Below are positions 11,276 to 21,792 of a DNA stretch of 64,000 nt, piece after piece; within the stretch, counting starts at the first letter, position 1, and each line of letters starts with the position of its first letter. The notes below the pieces were generated by a model. It saw nothing but the letters and a program-made list of their open reading frames with translations. It did no database searches and was not told where the DNA came from. A program made the position numbers and the translations under genes. The stretch is from Panagrolaimus kolymaensis (lineage: Eukaryota > Nematoda > Chromadorea > Rhabditida > Panagrolaimidae), in assembly GCA_028622995.1 (NCBI GenBank), contig JAJQJQ010000050.1:1612001-1676000 (forward strand), written 5' to 3'.

Positions 11276-13101
11276 ATGTTTGCTAATAATAATTTGAAAC
11301 GTAAAAAGTTGGAAAAGTTCAACCAAGATTGCTTAGATTTGAAACGTAAAAAGAATAGGTTACCAGCAGTAAATTACTTTTGTATATTTTAAGATTTTTG
11401 ATAAATTTTTGTCTTATTTTAGGGAGCAACAAGACGACCCCGAACACAACATTTTGAACTTTACAATGAAAATGAGGCTATACATGATCCAAATTTATTC
11501 AAAGATTTACCAACTGAAATCATTATAAGTTTTATATTATTTTCTAAGTATGAAACATTTGATAAAAAAAATCAATTATAGGTTAAAATTATGGATTTGC
11601 TATCATTCAAAGATTTATTCAATCTTGAAGGCGTTAATAAAAGAATGCGTGATATTAGTTTAAAAGTTGGATGGCCAAGGAAAGATAAACTTGACGATAA
11701 ATCATTTAATTATGGCCCTAATCCAGATGATGAAGGAAGTCATAATGAAAAGGTTTCTGAGAAAATGGTAAGCGTTTTTACAAAAAACTATTTTTATTTA
11801 AAAATTTAGGTAGAATCAGTTTTATCTCGAACAAATATAAAATATCTTGATCTATCAAATTTCTCCGTAAGAATTACTCATGAAATTTGTTTCCAATTTT
11901 ATATGGCTCCTCAACTCATTAAACTTAATCTTGTATCGATTAAATTAAAAAGAGATAGCTTGAAAGTTATTGGAATTAATTGTAATTTGTTAAAATATGC
12001 TTCATTTAATGATTGCTTAAATGAGGATGGAAATTATGACGAAAGCTTAAAATTTTTATTCATTAAATGCTCAATTTTAAAACACTTGGAGGTAGAGAAA
12101 GCTATCTTTTCTGGTGAATGCTTTGCCTATGTCTCAATTAAACTTCAATATTTAAACCTTCGTGATGTCCAAGGTTTAACTTCGAATGGCATGGAACTTC
12201 TTTCAAATCGAGCAAATTATTTGGAAACTTTGATTATGGAAGATTTCACTCCAACTAAGGATGTTAATATTTGGTTAAAAAGATTAACAAAATTAAGATT
12301 TTTGAATTTATCATGGATCGATATCGAAAATTTACCTCATTTGGATTTATCCCATTTACTTGACTTGGAAATGCTTAGTTTAGCTTCAAACAAATTGGTC
12401 ACCGTTGAAACTTTAAAATCACTTCAAAATTGTCCAAAATTAAAAGGATTGGATTTGAGTTGTAATGATCATTTGGACTCTATCAGCCTAAGCGAATTAA
12501 AAAATTTCAAAGCTATAAAATATTGCGATTTTAGCCAAATGGAAAATTTGAATAATTTCGTTGTTGATTTAGTTCTAACTTGCAAGCTTGAAGTAAGCTT
12601 TTTTCATTTTTTTAAGTACATTTTTTTATATATTTTATTTTTTAGTATTTAGCCATTAACGAATGTGAAGATTTTCCACAGAAAGTTTTAAAATCAATAG
12701 TCACTGATTGCGATGTGAGTTCATTTTTTATCGTTTTATATAGTAATTAATATTCCTTTTTTTAGTCGTTATTGCGACTCGAAGTTTTTAATACGAACAC
12801 CACTGAAATTCTTTCATTAGCTCGTTCCGAAAAAAACATACAACGTTCAAATATTCTCAAAATATTGGTTGCTTTCGAAGATGGTGAAGCTAATCCTAAA
12901 TGTAATTGTTGCGAATTTTTATATCCAAAAAGTAGGGGTCATTATTTCCAACATCCAGTCAATCTATCACCCAAGCAATTCGTTATAATAATACAATTTT
13001 ATAAAAAAAATACACTTTTTAAAATGTTAAAAATATATTTCTTTCATTTTTTTTATTGTATCGTTTTCCAAGTTTCCATAATTAATTTTTTCATAGGTTA
13101 A
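11276..13101 (+). CDS. F-box/LRR protein, array member A1
   Basis: Exons 11276-11368, 11423-11547, 11582-11767, 11810-12592, 12646-12714 and 12766-13101. The N-terminus is basic with two LKRKK boxes. It is followed by an F-box-like segment (LFKDLPTEIIISFI ... LLSFKDLFNLEGVNKRMRDIS), which in the known family binds SKP1 in SCF ubiquitin ligases. About ten leucine-rich repeats follow (LKYLDLS, LKHLEV, LQYLNL, LRFLNLS, LEMLSLASN, LKGLDLSCN), the usual substrate-recognition part. The tail has a CNCCEF motif shared with A2 and A3. Exon 2 to exon 3 does not keep frame with the only GT-AG sites visible (phase 2 into phase 0), so either an unusual splice site or a one-base lesion lies at 11547-11582. 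Without that joint, the frame from ATG 11591 onward is open to the stop. Gene B1 follows 0.9 kb downstream on the same strand. Confidence 0.7.
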
Positions 13102-13776
13102 ACTTTTTGCTATTTTGTTGTAAATTTAAAATTCCGAAAAAAAATTCAATTTTGAAGCGATAAGAAAAGTTTCTTTCTACCTTTTTATTAGTCCATTGAA
13201 TACAAGATGTTTTATATCAAATTTTTAAACAATAAAAAATTAAAATAAAGTTGGAAAAATTTTTTTTTTGATTATTGTAATTTTCTTTTTTGATTTATTT
13301 TGAAAAAGTTTCATCTTTTAGTTTTTTTGTTGCTTTTTTTCAGTAAGAAAAAAACCCAAAAGTTTTTAATCATATTAAGAAAGGTTTCTTTCTTTGTTGC
13401 ATTATTGGAAAAAAAATAGAGACATTTTTTTTAAATTTCTTATTTGAATTTTTCTTTGTATTTATGGGCGCCAAATTTAAAGGTTAGGAGAATAGCTTTC
13501 CGTGGCGCCTTTACATTTACTCATTTCCTGGCACAACCTAGCCATACTTCATCGAATGTAAAAACACTTTCTTCTCCGCGCAAATTTTTGTTCTTTCCTT
13601 CAGTTTTTTCTTATTTTCTAAATTTTTTTTGGTAATAAATAAGGATCTTTAAAACAAAAAGTAACACTTTGCCCTCTGACTTTGACAAATATTTTTTTCA
13701 GCTATGATATTGTTTGTTTTTAAAATATTAAAAATCACCAAAGGTGTAAATTTGGCCCAAAAAGCATAGTAGTATA

Positions 13777-13860
13777 GTTGTTTATCACGTGCCTTTTACC
13801 TTACAGGCAAAATAAGTTTGTTCGATCTACAAAATATTTTTCACCTTTTTTTATTCTTTT
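13777..13860 (+). promoter_or_regulatory. Conserved upstream block of B1
   Basis: Blocks resembling this one occur upstream of B2 (26868-26960) and B3 (30117-30195). Shared parts are TAGTTGTTTAYCAC or a close variant, then a short A/C-rich gap, then (G)GTCGAATATACAAAATATTTTTCA-type sequence, 110-190 bp before each start codon. Conservation of non-coding DNA among otherwise diverged paralogs suggests a shared promoter element, or merely a conserved part of the duplicated unit. Confidence 0.4.
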
Positions 13861-13972
13861 CCCTGCCTTTTTTCGTTTTTGATAGGTTTTCATTCTCCAA
13901 TTACGAAAAAAAATTTATCGCTTCGTTAAAAAATATTTCATTAATCTCTATTTTTAAGTTAAAAATATAAGG

Positions 13973-15818
13973 ATGAGCAGTGAAGTTCCAATATGCAATT
14001 TAAGACCTCGTCCACCGAAGCGAAAGCTTCATACAACATCAGTTTCAACATTGGAACCCCAAGAATCAAACCAAGCTGGAAAAGAAAGTGGATCAGTAAG
14101 GATTTTTAGAATAAATAAAGCTGTAGTTTTTATTTTATGATTTGTTTTAGGTAAAAAAGAGAGCCCGAAAACAAAGACCAATGATCGCAGCTCAAAACGA
14201 GAAGAATGCTTTATCCGCTCCATCGACTGTTGCAAGTTTATTTATATATATATATTTTGGACAGAATGCTAAAAATATCCTTGAATTTTTAGGAATATAA
14301 AAAGCCTTCCCTCAACCATGAAATTCTTCGTGATATTTTATGTAAATTTGTTGAAGAGAAAGAAATGGATTTAAAAGCTTTGACAAATTTTATGCTATCT
14401 GGTAAACAACCCATCAAGGTTGCACAACACTATTTTAGCCATCCAAAAACTCTTAAAATTTGCAAGTTTGAATTACATTTTTGTTTCATTAATGCGGTAA
14501 GCTGGTTTATAAACGAAAGGCCATAATTAATCCCTCAGTTTTAGAATGGCCAAAACAAGGATCTTGATATAAAATCAGATTTTCCATTACTTCCCATCCT
14601 TCGTGATTCCATTTTTTCTTCGATCACTTCATTAGAACTTTGTGGCAAGCTCACTAAAATTAAATTGCTTAAAGGAGTCACATTTCTTGGTGGAAGTGAG
14701 TTCAAAAAATTAAATTAAACTAAAGCTAAATGAAAATTACAATAATTTTAAGGTCTTAAAGATGTGACCTTTAAAACTAGATTCAATGATACTTTATTAT
14801 GTTTCCAAAAAAGTATTTTCAATTGTGAAAGCGTTGAAATTGTTAAATGTTATAATTTGAATTTTGTAAGTTTGTATTTTTTTTAAGCTTAGTAAATTAT
14901 TTTTATTATTTATTTCATTTTAGGGTATTCCATCTCTTCCAAAATCGTGCCGCGAATTAATTCTTGAAGAGTTTGATTTGAAATTGTTTTCTCCCTATGA
15001 TCGGTAAGGTTACAAAAAACCCGGATCTTTGTAAGAGTTCGAAACTTTTTACAATAAAGATGATTTGCACATATGGACACTGTTTCCAAATAAAATTAAA
15101 TAATTTTGTAGTTTTTGACAAAACAAAAAAGAAAATCATCTTTTTTAAAATTTTCGATAACATTAATAAATTTTTTTTAAGTATTATATTATTGCAGGAA
15201 AAAAAAGTAAAAAATCAAATAGAATTCTTTTTGTAACTGCATCCATTCATTTTTAAAAAGTTTTGAAATTTATCATAGATCCGAGCTCTTTTTGTTACAT
15301 TTTTATCCATTTTTTAAAAATGAATTTCTTTAGTCTTGATTTCTCAAAAATTCAAAAACTTGTTATTAATGGTAAAGTTACTTCCCTTTATCAACATATT
15401 GATAATATCACTCTCAATCGAATACAATCGTTACGATCTTATATCGCAAATCACTTCTCTAATCTCACATCATTGAATATAAACTTAGTAGTTGATTGGT
15501 GTCATCATTCTGATTATCCATCAAATGAGTATAACAAATTTTTTGCTATCAATTTTAAGCGAATTCCTTCAAAGGTTAAAGGAACCATTCATTTCTTTAC
15601 TAAGGAAATAAATCAATCTTCTATTTATTTTGATACTAAGGTAAACAACTAGTGTATTTTTATTAAAATAAAATTTTTCTTTTTAGTTTCTCATAGATTT
15701 TAAAAAAAACAAAAGTTATGTATTTGAAGAAACCGACACTGAAATGATTTTTAAAAAAGAAATGAAAATTCATGATGGCTTGAATTTAAAGTTTTCTGCC
15801 ACTATAAAAAAACACTAA
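13973..15818 (+). CDS. F-box-like paralog B1 (396 aa, intact)
   Basis: Eight exons close in frame: 13973-14095, 14151-14231, 14293-14496, 14545-14695, 14753-14865, 14924-15003, 15334-15640, 15687-15818. The N-terminal 70 residues are basic and poorly conserved (PRPPKRK, KKRARK, possible nuclear-localisation signals). Next comes the most conserved block (KPSLNHEILRDIL ... LTNFMLSGKQPIKVAQHYF), which has the spacing of a divergent F-box-like helix bundle. The C-terminal half has degenerate leucine-rich strands (ITSLELCGKL, KIQKLVINGK, LTSLNINL) and ends FEETDTEMIFKKE...GLNLKFSA. Intron 2 starts GCAAGT rather than GT, a GC-AG intron; the same intron in B2 and B3 starts GTAAGT. Intron 6 is enlarged to 330 bp. 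Function is inferred from the F-box-like pattern only; the family name is not certain. Confidence 0.8.
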
Positions 15819-16228
15819 AAATGTTTTTAATATTTATTGATTACTATTTATTTAGTTATGATTATGAATGTTCAGAATTTTTTTGTTATTTGTTAGAGGA
15901 GATTTTCTTTTGTCGGAGTAAAATAACTTTTTGCTCAATTTCTTACTCCAGCTGAATATCAATTATCTTTTTCAACATGAGCAAATTTTATTAGCACATC
16001 AACCACAAAAAAAAACTTCTACTTAAAATAAAAAATTTTATTTTGAATCAAAAAAATATCTCCTTTTTTTAATTTTAAAAAATGCTTTTTATTATAACTT
16101 CCACATTTTGTTGTTTTACTGTAAAATAAAATTTCCAAAAAGTTTCAACTTTTGAATCCACAACAATAAGAGGGGTTACCATAGAATGTATGGATGGCCA
16201 AATTTCTTTAAAAAAATGAAAAAACTTT

Positions 16229-16301
16229 CGATCTTGGCAGGATTCGAACCTACAATCTTCTGCTCCGTAGGCAGACGCGTTATCCATTGCGCCACAAGAC
16301 C
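16229..16301 (-). tRNA. tRNA-Arg(ACG), copy 2
   Basis: The 73-nt sequence is identical to 10577-10649, with the same cloverleaf, ACG anticodon, B box GGTTCGAATCC and discriminator G. The 3' trailer on the minus strand has shorter T runs. The flanks are related to those of copy 1, so the tRNA was copied as part of a larger segment rather than alone. Confidence 0.95.
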
Positions 16302-16649
16302 ACGAAGCTGAATACTCCACAAAGAGAAAAAAGAATAGGACTACGCGATGACTGACTTCCTCATGTAGAAGTGTTCAATAAATCGGTCCAAACAAATCAT
16401 CTTTTTTATTTGTAACACAGAAATAGTATTGATCATTTTGAGTTGCTTGTTTAGGAAATCCAAAGATATCATTCCTAAAAAACTTTGGAGCGGAGAAAGT
16501 CCAGTAATAGCCTTGATTTCCATGGAAGCGAAAATTTTGTTTGAGAATGAAGATTTTGCTTTCATTGATATTATTGCAAATTTTAAAAACGCTTTCCTTT
16601 CGTTTCTCGATTGCGAATGAATAATTTCGAGGTGAGGACGAACGCGCAA
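16302..16649. repeat. Flank of tRNA segmental duplication, unit 2
   Basis: Related to 10650-10960. On the minus strand 16341-16649 is open for 102 codons (MRVRPHLEIIHSQSRN...), and the part ISMKAKSS...MEIKAITGLSPLQSFLGMISLDFLNKQ aligns with a stop-broken reading in unit 1. It could be the surviving end of a small gene or part of a repeat. No domain was recognised. Confidence 0.45.
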
Positions 16650-17049
16650 TGAAAATTACTAGGAAGGAAAATTAATAAAAATTTTGGATCTGAAATTTGC
16701 ATTTTACAAAAATAATATTGGTATAACAATTTTTTAGGAGCTTTTTTATGAATGGCACTGCTAAATTCTAACAATATGTTTACATTCAAATTATTTGTTC
16801 TTATTATTATTAGGTTTAAAATGCCAATAAATAAAGAAAATAATGAAGTGTTTAAAGTTTCAACAATTTGGTCGATAAAAATTTGATGAAATGAACTAAA
16901 AACAGCAATTTCACCGCAAACAAAAAAAAGCAGTACTCGCAGATTTTCAGAATAAGAGATGGTATGAATCAGACCGGATTTTTTTTTATAGCCTTATTCG
17001 TTCAATCTTTTTTTTATTCTTACGCTCTTTCCACAATGGTTTCATTTTA

Positions 17050-17477
17050 ACGTCAATGAACTACAAAATTTGTCCAAATTTATTGTTGATCATTTTTCAA
17101 ATCTTCAAACCCTTAATATTGATATGAGTTTTTATACTTATGAAGATATTAATTTTTCAAGCATCAATTCAAATATTTTTAAAAGCATCCCTTTGAATGT
17201 TAAAGGCATTATTCAACTTCGTGGAAGATTCTGTAAAAAAATTTTTCCATCTGTAAGTTGTTTAAATATATAAAAGCTCTTTCCCAAAAAGATTTTTTAG
17301 TTCCTCAATCGAGCTCGCGAAGAGCCAGGCATGAATGTTGAAGAAACCGATTCTAGCTTTATCGTCAGAAAAGAATTTACAATTCATAATGGTTTAATTT
17401 TTAAATTTTATGCAATTACTTCAAAAATTTGTCGTTATGTTCCACATCTTTGTTGTATGTCTTTAAACACTTTATAA
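17050..17477 (+). pseudogene. B4: 5'-truncated B-family remnant (last two exons)
   Basis: Exon 7-like piece ending at 17252 (IVDHFSNLQTLNI ... SIPLNVKGIIQLRG) and exon 8-like piece 17301-17477 (MNVEETDSSFIVRKEFTIHNGLIFKF) match the last third of B1, B2 and B3. The splice site between them is intact (GTAAGT ... TTTTAG). Nothing resembling exons 1-6 precedes it. The tRNA duplication flank lies there instead, so the gene was truncated at or near a duplication breakpoint. Confidence 0.75.
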
Positions 17478-17836
17478 ACAAATATATATTTACGGTTGAA
17501 ATAAAAAAGTGTTTATTTTTCTCTATCATTTTTGTTTAAGAAAGCAGCGCTCCAAAATTTGGATTTAAAAGAGTTGGTGATTATTTTACGATACAAAAAA
17601 AATTAATCACTTTTCAAAAAAGGCTTAAAGAAAATTTATTTTGACACCATTGATAAGCTCCTTATTGAACTAATAACGCTGAAATTTAATCGGGAAAAAT
17701 TTAAAGCTCATCACGATGTTTAGATTTTTGATTTTTTACTTTACCTTCCCATGAAGAAATGTTAAATTTATATATTTTTATAACACTTGTAATTATTCCA
17801 AAATATGGAAAAGCATTCCTTTTTATTATCAATCGA

Positions 17837-20800
17837 TTATAAAAATAATAAAATCATAATACAAAACAAAACCTTATAATTTTGATTAGAGGCAAAAGCA
17901 TTATTTTTTTTAGTATTTAAAATTGTATTATTTACAGCTGTTTTCGACATTGGTTGAGCAGTAAGATCAATTTCTTTAATTTTGCTGTCAGAGGATTTTT
18001 CAATTGAATATAAATTAATTCGATAACCGGATAAATTATTATAACATGGTTTAGGTACTTCAGTATTGCATGCAAAGAAAAAATAAACAATGGTTTCATA
18101 AAATATCTTTTCTTGTCCAATGTGGGTTATGCTAAAAAAAAAATTATTCATATTAATTTTAAAAAAAAAGCTGGAAATAACACTGAAAATTTCATTAATT
18201 TTCCATAATCTTGTATAAATTTATAACTGTATTTTAATTTTTTTTTAATTTCATACTTGTATTGTGTTTTATTAACAATATAATAAAGATTCCAGCTATC
18301 ATTAAAATTATAAACGTCAGCTACAGATAATTTTAAACCATTTTTATGAAAATCAAAAATAGCAAATGGAACAATTCTAAATATAAATTCTTCGTATCCT
18401 TCGCCATAGCCATTTGTAGTTACCACAGTTTTATCATTTTCAGTTAGATCAAAATGTAAATCTGATAATAATTTATAATCAATTTTTATAGATGCGTTAA
18501 TTGGTATTATAATGGTGTAAATTCTTGAATTTAAGAGTACGTTTTTCCAATGTTTTGCCGATTCATTGCTTAAAATTATTTTTAAATTATGGAAAAAAAT
18601 TGATTTAAAGGGCCTTCCCGATTTGATACCTTTTTCTAAATTTCGACCCCACAAATGAAAGATGCGAATGCCAAGCGCAAATTCAAAACTTCCGTGTAGC
18701 TCCACGGAAGTTTGAATTCCCGCCTGGCAAAATAAACTTCCAAATGTGAACTTTGAAATTTTGTAAAAAGGCATCAAATCGGGAGGTTCCTTTAAAAGAG
18801 CACTCCCAGTTGATTAAGAGAAAGTTGTTCCATGTTTTCATCCTAGTGCGAAGGAAGACACTGAAAAGAGCGTCTCGAAAGCTTTAAAAATTTTTGAAAA
18901 AAAATTTGCCTGTCTTTTTCGCGACAGGATGAAAACATGTAACAACTTTCTCTGAATCAACTGGGAGTGCTCCTTTAAATAAAAAACAAAATTAATGAAG
19001 TTCACGCATTCTCAAATAAAAAAAAACTTACTCGAATTCAAAGAAAATTTTTTTGCTATCATTGTAACCTGCATAAATTTCAACTTTGCTTTTAATTATA
19101 TTTGTCCATACCCGATCAAATGATATTATGCTATTCTCACCGGCATCCCTCAAAATAAAAATTGTGCATGGTTCAATATTGTTTGCAATAGCAACTATTG
19201 ATGGATAAGTGGTAGTTCCAATAATAGGATAAACATTTTGTTTAAAAGTGCAACCATTATAAGTATCTTAAAAAAAATTAACATTCATCTCCCTTATCCT
19301 TTTATAAAAATTAACAAACAATTTGATATTTTGAATATCATATATAATTTGTTCACGGATACTATACCTCCATTTAAAACAACTGCAATTTTATTTGTTT
19401 CTATATCACATCGAGTTTGGTTTAAAATCTGGCCAGTAACGCTAAAATTTTTATTTATTCTTTTATAACTCAGAAAAAGTACTGAAACGAGGAGGAAATT
19501 TCTTTAATTCTAAATTTCAAGAAAATATAAGTTTACTATTCGAGTTTTATTAAAATTTCACGGATAACTTTAGGTAAATTGATGAATCATTCAAAAATAA
19601 TTAATTACTTAAAAACGTTTTTTCTTTTAGGCTCTTACATTTTATTTAAGTAATGATTTTAAAGGTTCTTAATCAGGGCTAGGGAATATATCGAATATCG
19701 ATATCGTTATCCAAATATCATATATCGCTGTACTCTGGTCTTAGCTATATGATATAATTTTTTTAAAAGATTGGGGATCACTATAAGTTCATTTTTGACC
19801 GTGTCGAGACCAAAAAAAAATAATTTTTTTCATAGTCGAAAAAAACTCCTTTCGTACACCCTTTTGTTATTTTTGGATGTCGTAATATTTTCAAATTCTG
19901 GTACACCATCGTGCCCACGTGTGATTCCATGTAATATTTGCAAGATTTTTCATCACAATAAGGTATCCCCAAAGAAAAGCTTTTCAATAATGTTTAAATA
20001 ATTACCAATTTTTAAAATTTAATTGATATGTTAAACTTTCATTGTTATAAAAACTAAAGGCTGAATATGCGACAATGTCATTTATAACAAATTCTAATGT
20101 AGGCATATCCTAAAATGTAAATATTTAAAATTAACTTTAATATAAAAAAAAATGACTCACAAATTCTTTTGATATCTCAACCAGTATTAAATGTCCTTCA
20201 TCAAAATATTGAGCATCATAAGCAACAATGGGATTTTTTTTAGTCAAAATTATATGTGCATCTATTTCAAAAGCTAAAAAAATGTCTATTTTTATTTTAA
20301 AAAAACTTTATGGAAGACGCTCACGATCAATAGTATCAATTTGAATATCTAATTGCCTTACAACAGGTGATGTATATGTAATCACATGTAATACATTATT
20401 AGATGATGATGAAAGGAATGCTCTTTGAGTTGGTGAAAGATTATTATAAGTATATATTGTTAAATTATTTGATGTTATTTCAAAAACATCAAACGTGTCA
20501 GAATAATTGATGCCAGTATAATCTGAAAGTATAAAACTCACTTTTTTCAACTTCAAGCACCAGCGTTCAATGTGAAATTTGAGATTGAGGGTTGTTGGCA
20601 GTTTGCCCCTATCGAAGTGTATGAATTACAGTTTTCACAAGAAGGGCATATTACCCCCTCCAAATTTTTCTTCTTTTAATAGCCTCCTAAATACAGTTTT
20701 TGAGGGCTTTCACATGGTGTATAGTATGAGAGCGGCCTCCAGAGATTTCTGTAGATACAGGTGGATTTACAATTTATGCAAATTTTGGGGCTATGTAAGT

Positions 20801-21623
20801 TGGCCAACATGCATCGTGAAATTATGAAATTTACTCAGGAGACTCATAGGAGGGTGAAGAATGATTTCCTCTCTATAAAAATACATTAACTGAGATAATG
20901 GATTTTAGCCATATGCAAATTTCCACAGCCATCTTGAGGGGTTTAGAATAAAAACTGACATGATTTTCGCGTTTTTCATAGTTAAAAACCCCCAGGGACG
21001 GAAGATCAAGCCAACAGCCCTCATTCTCAAATTTCACATTGAACCCTGGTCTATTTTTTACTTGAAGTTGAGGAATAATGAGTTATAAAATAAATATCTA
21101 TAATCTTATTCATACATGCTGGATTTGAAAGAATCTATAAAGAAATTTTTATTTAATATAATAACAAAGGATTTAAATTTAAAAATGGTTATTGTCGGGG
21201 ATTTTTCATAATTTATTTCGAAAATTTTGGTGATTACCTTTAAAAAAAATAATTGAAATAGTTATAAAATGGAAAAAATGTAATATTTTTCCGAAATTAA
21301 AATACATAATTTTCTTAGAAATTTTGATAAAACTAAAAAAGCCTCATTCTCAAATTTACGATTTTTCGCTTTCATATTTTCGTCTTTTTTTTTGTTGATA
21401 TTTTCACTCTGATTTTCTTTTTTTAATATACGACCTTAATAAATGAATATCTCCTACTTTTAGTATTGTAAAAACTATTCGTAACCTACCGTAAAATCAC
21501 ATTTTAAATTACTACAGTAAAAAGACCAATCATCTAAATCGTGTTTTGTAGTAATATTCATAAGTTGAAAGTGTTTTGTTTCGTTGCAATCCACTTGAAA
21601 AGTAGGCATTGAACATTTGCAGG
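17837..21623 (-). CDS. CUB-like domain secreted protein (exon set, incomplete model)
   Basis: Minus-strand exons with compatible phases: 21490-21623 (CKCSMPTFQVDCNETKHF ... WSFYCSNLKC), 20319-20522, 20161-20273, 20006-20109, 19368-19441 (TGQILNQTRCDIETNKIAVVLNGG), 19032-19266 (GCTFKQNVYPIIGTTTYPS...). A long frame follows at 18148-18600, and the last exon is 17837-18131, ending in a hydrophobic tail (KVLFCIMILLFL) that could be a GPI signal or membrane anchor. Repeated single-Cys beta-strand patterns (CxxxF, CDxE, EIYAGYND) fit nematode CUB-like proteins, many of which are secreted and pathogen-responsive in C. elegans. The joints 21490/20522 and 18600/18131 are not resolved, the donor of the 20319 exon is weak (GTCTTC), and its introns hold several MITEs. 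It may be one gene with 21793-23457, or a separate one. Confidence 0.5.
18603..18981. mobile_element. Two adjacent inverted-repeat MITEs
   Basis: The inner palindrome at 18603-18795 has arms CCTTCCCGATTTGATACC and the complement of GGCATCAAATCGGGAGG, with a centre hairpin AACTTCCGTG/CACGGAAGTT. Immediately beside it lies a second palindrome, about 18796-18973. Its arms are AGCACTCCCAGTTGATT...AGTTGTT...ATGTTTTCATCCT and their complements. The second is flanked by CCTTTAAA on both sides (8 bp), so it appears to have inserted at the edge of the first. Both lie in the minus-strand CUB-like locus; the first extends an open frame (18148-18777) artificially. Confidence 0.7.
19670..20000. repeat. 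Possible hAT-type element end in an intron
   Basis: CAGGGCTAGGGAATATATCG followed by ATCGATATCG palindromic words resembles a hAT-like terminus in the enlarged intron 19442-20005. No matching opposite terminus or target duplication was found, so this may be a fragment. Confidence 0.3.
20561..21048. mobile_element. MITE with TIR CAG(C/G)GTTCAATGTGAAATT (about 490 bp)
   Basis: The left end CAGCGTTCAATGTGAAATTT and the right end, read in reverse complement, CAGGGTTCAATGTGAAATTT, match for about 40 bp including GAGGGYTGTTGGC. The interior is unrelated, GC-richer and non-coding. The flanks also carry an inverted CTTCAAG/CTTGAAG pair. It lies in an intron of the CUB-like locus. The CAGGG terminus suggests a hAT-type non-autonomous element, but I could not find a clean 8-bp duplication. 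Confidence 0.7.
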
Positions 21624-21792
21624 CTATAAAATTTAAATTTTAAAAGTACCGGATGGTCACGCACAACCCGACGATTTGATTTGGGTTTTTTTTCCACAGT
21701 GAAGGAGGAATGTTTTATTAATTTTTTTTATCATTAATTATTGGAAGTGTGGAGGTTTTGTTTACGGGTAATTTGGAGCTTAAAAACCCATC

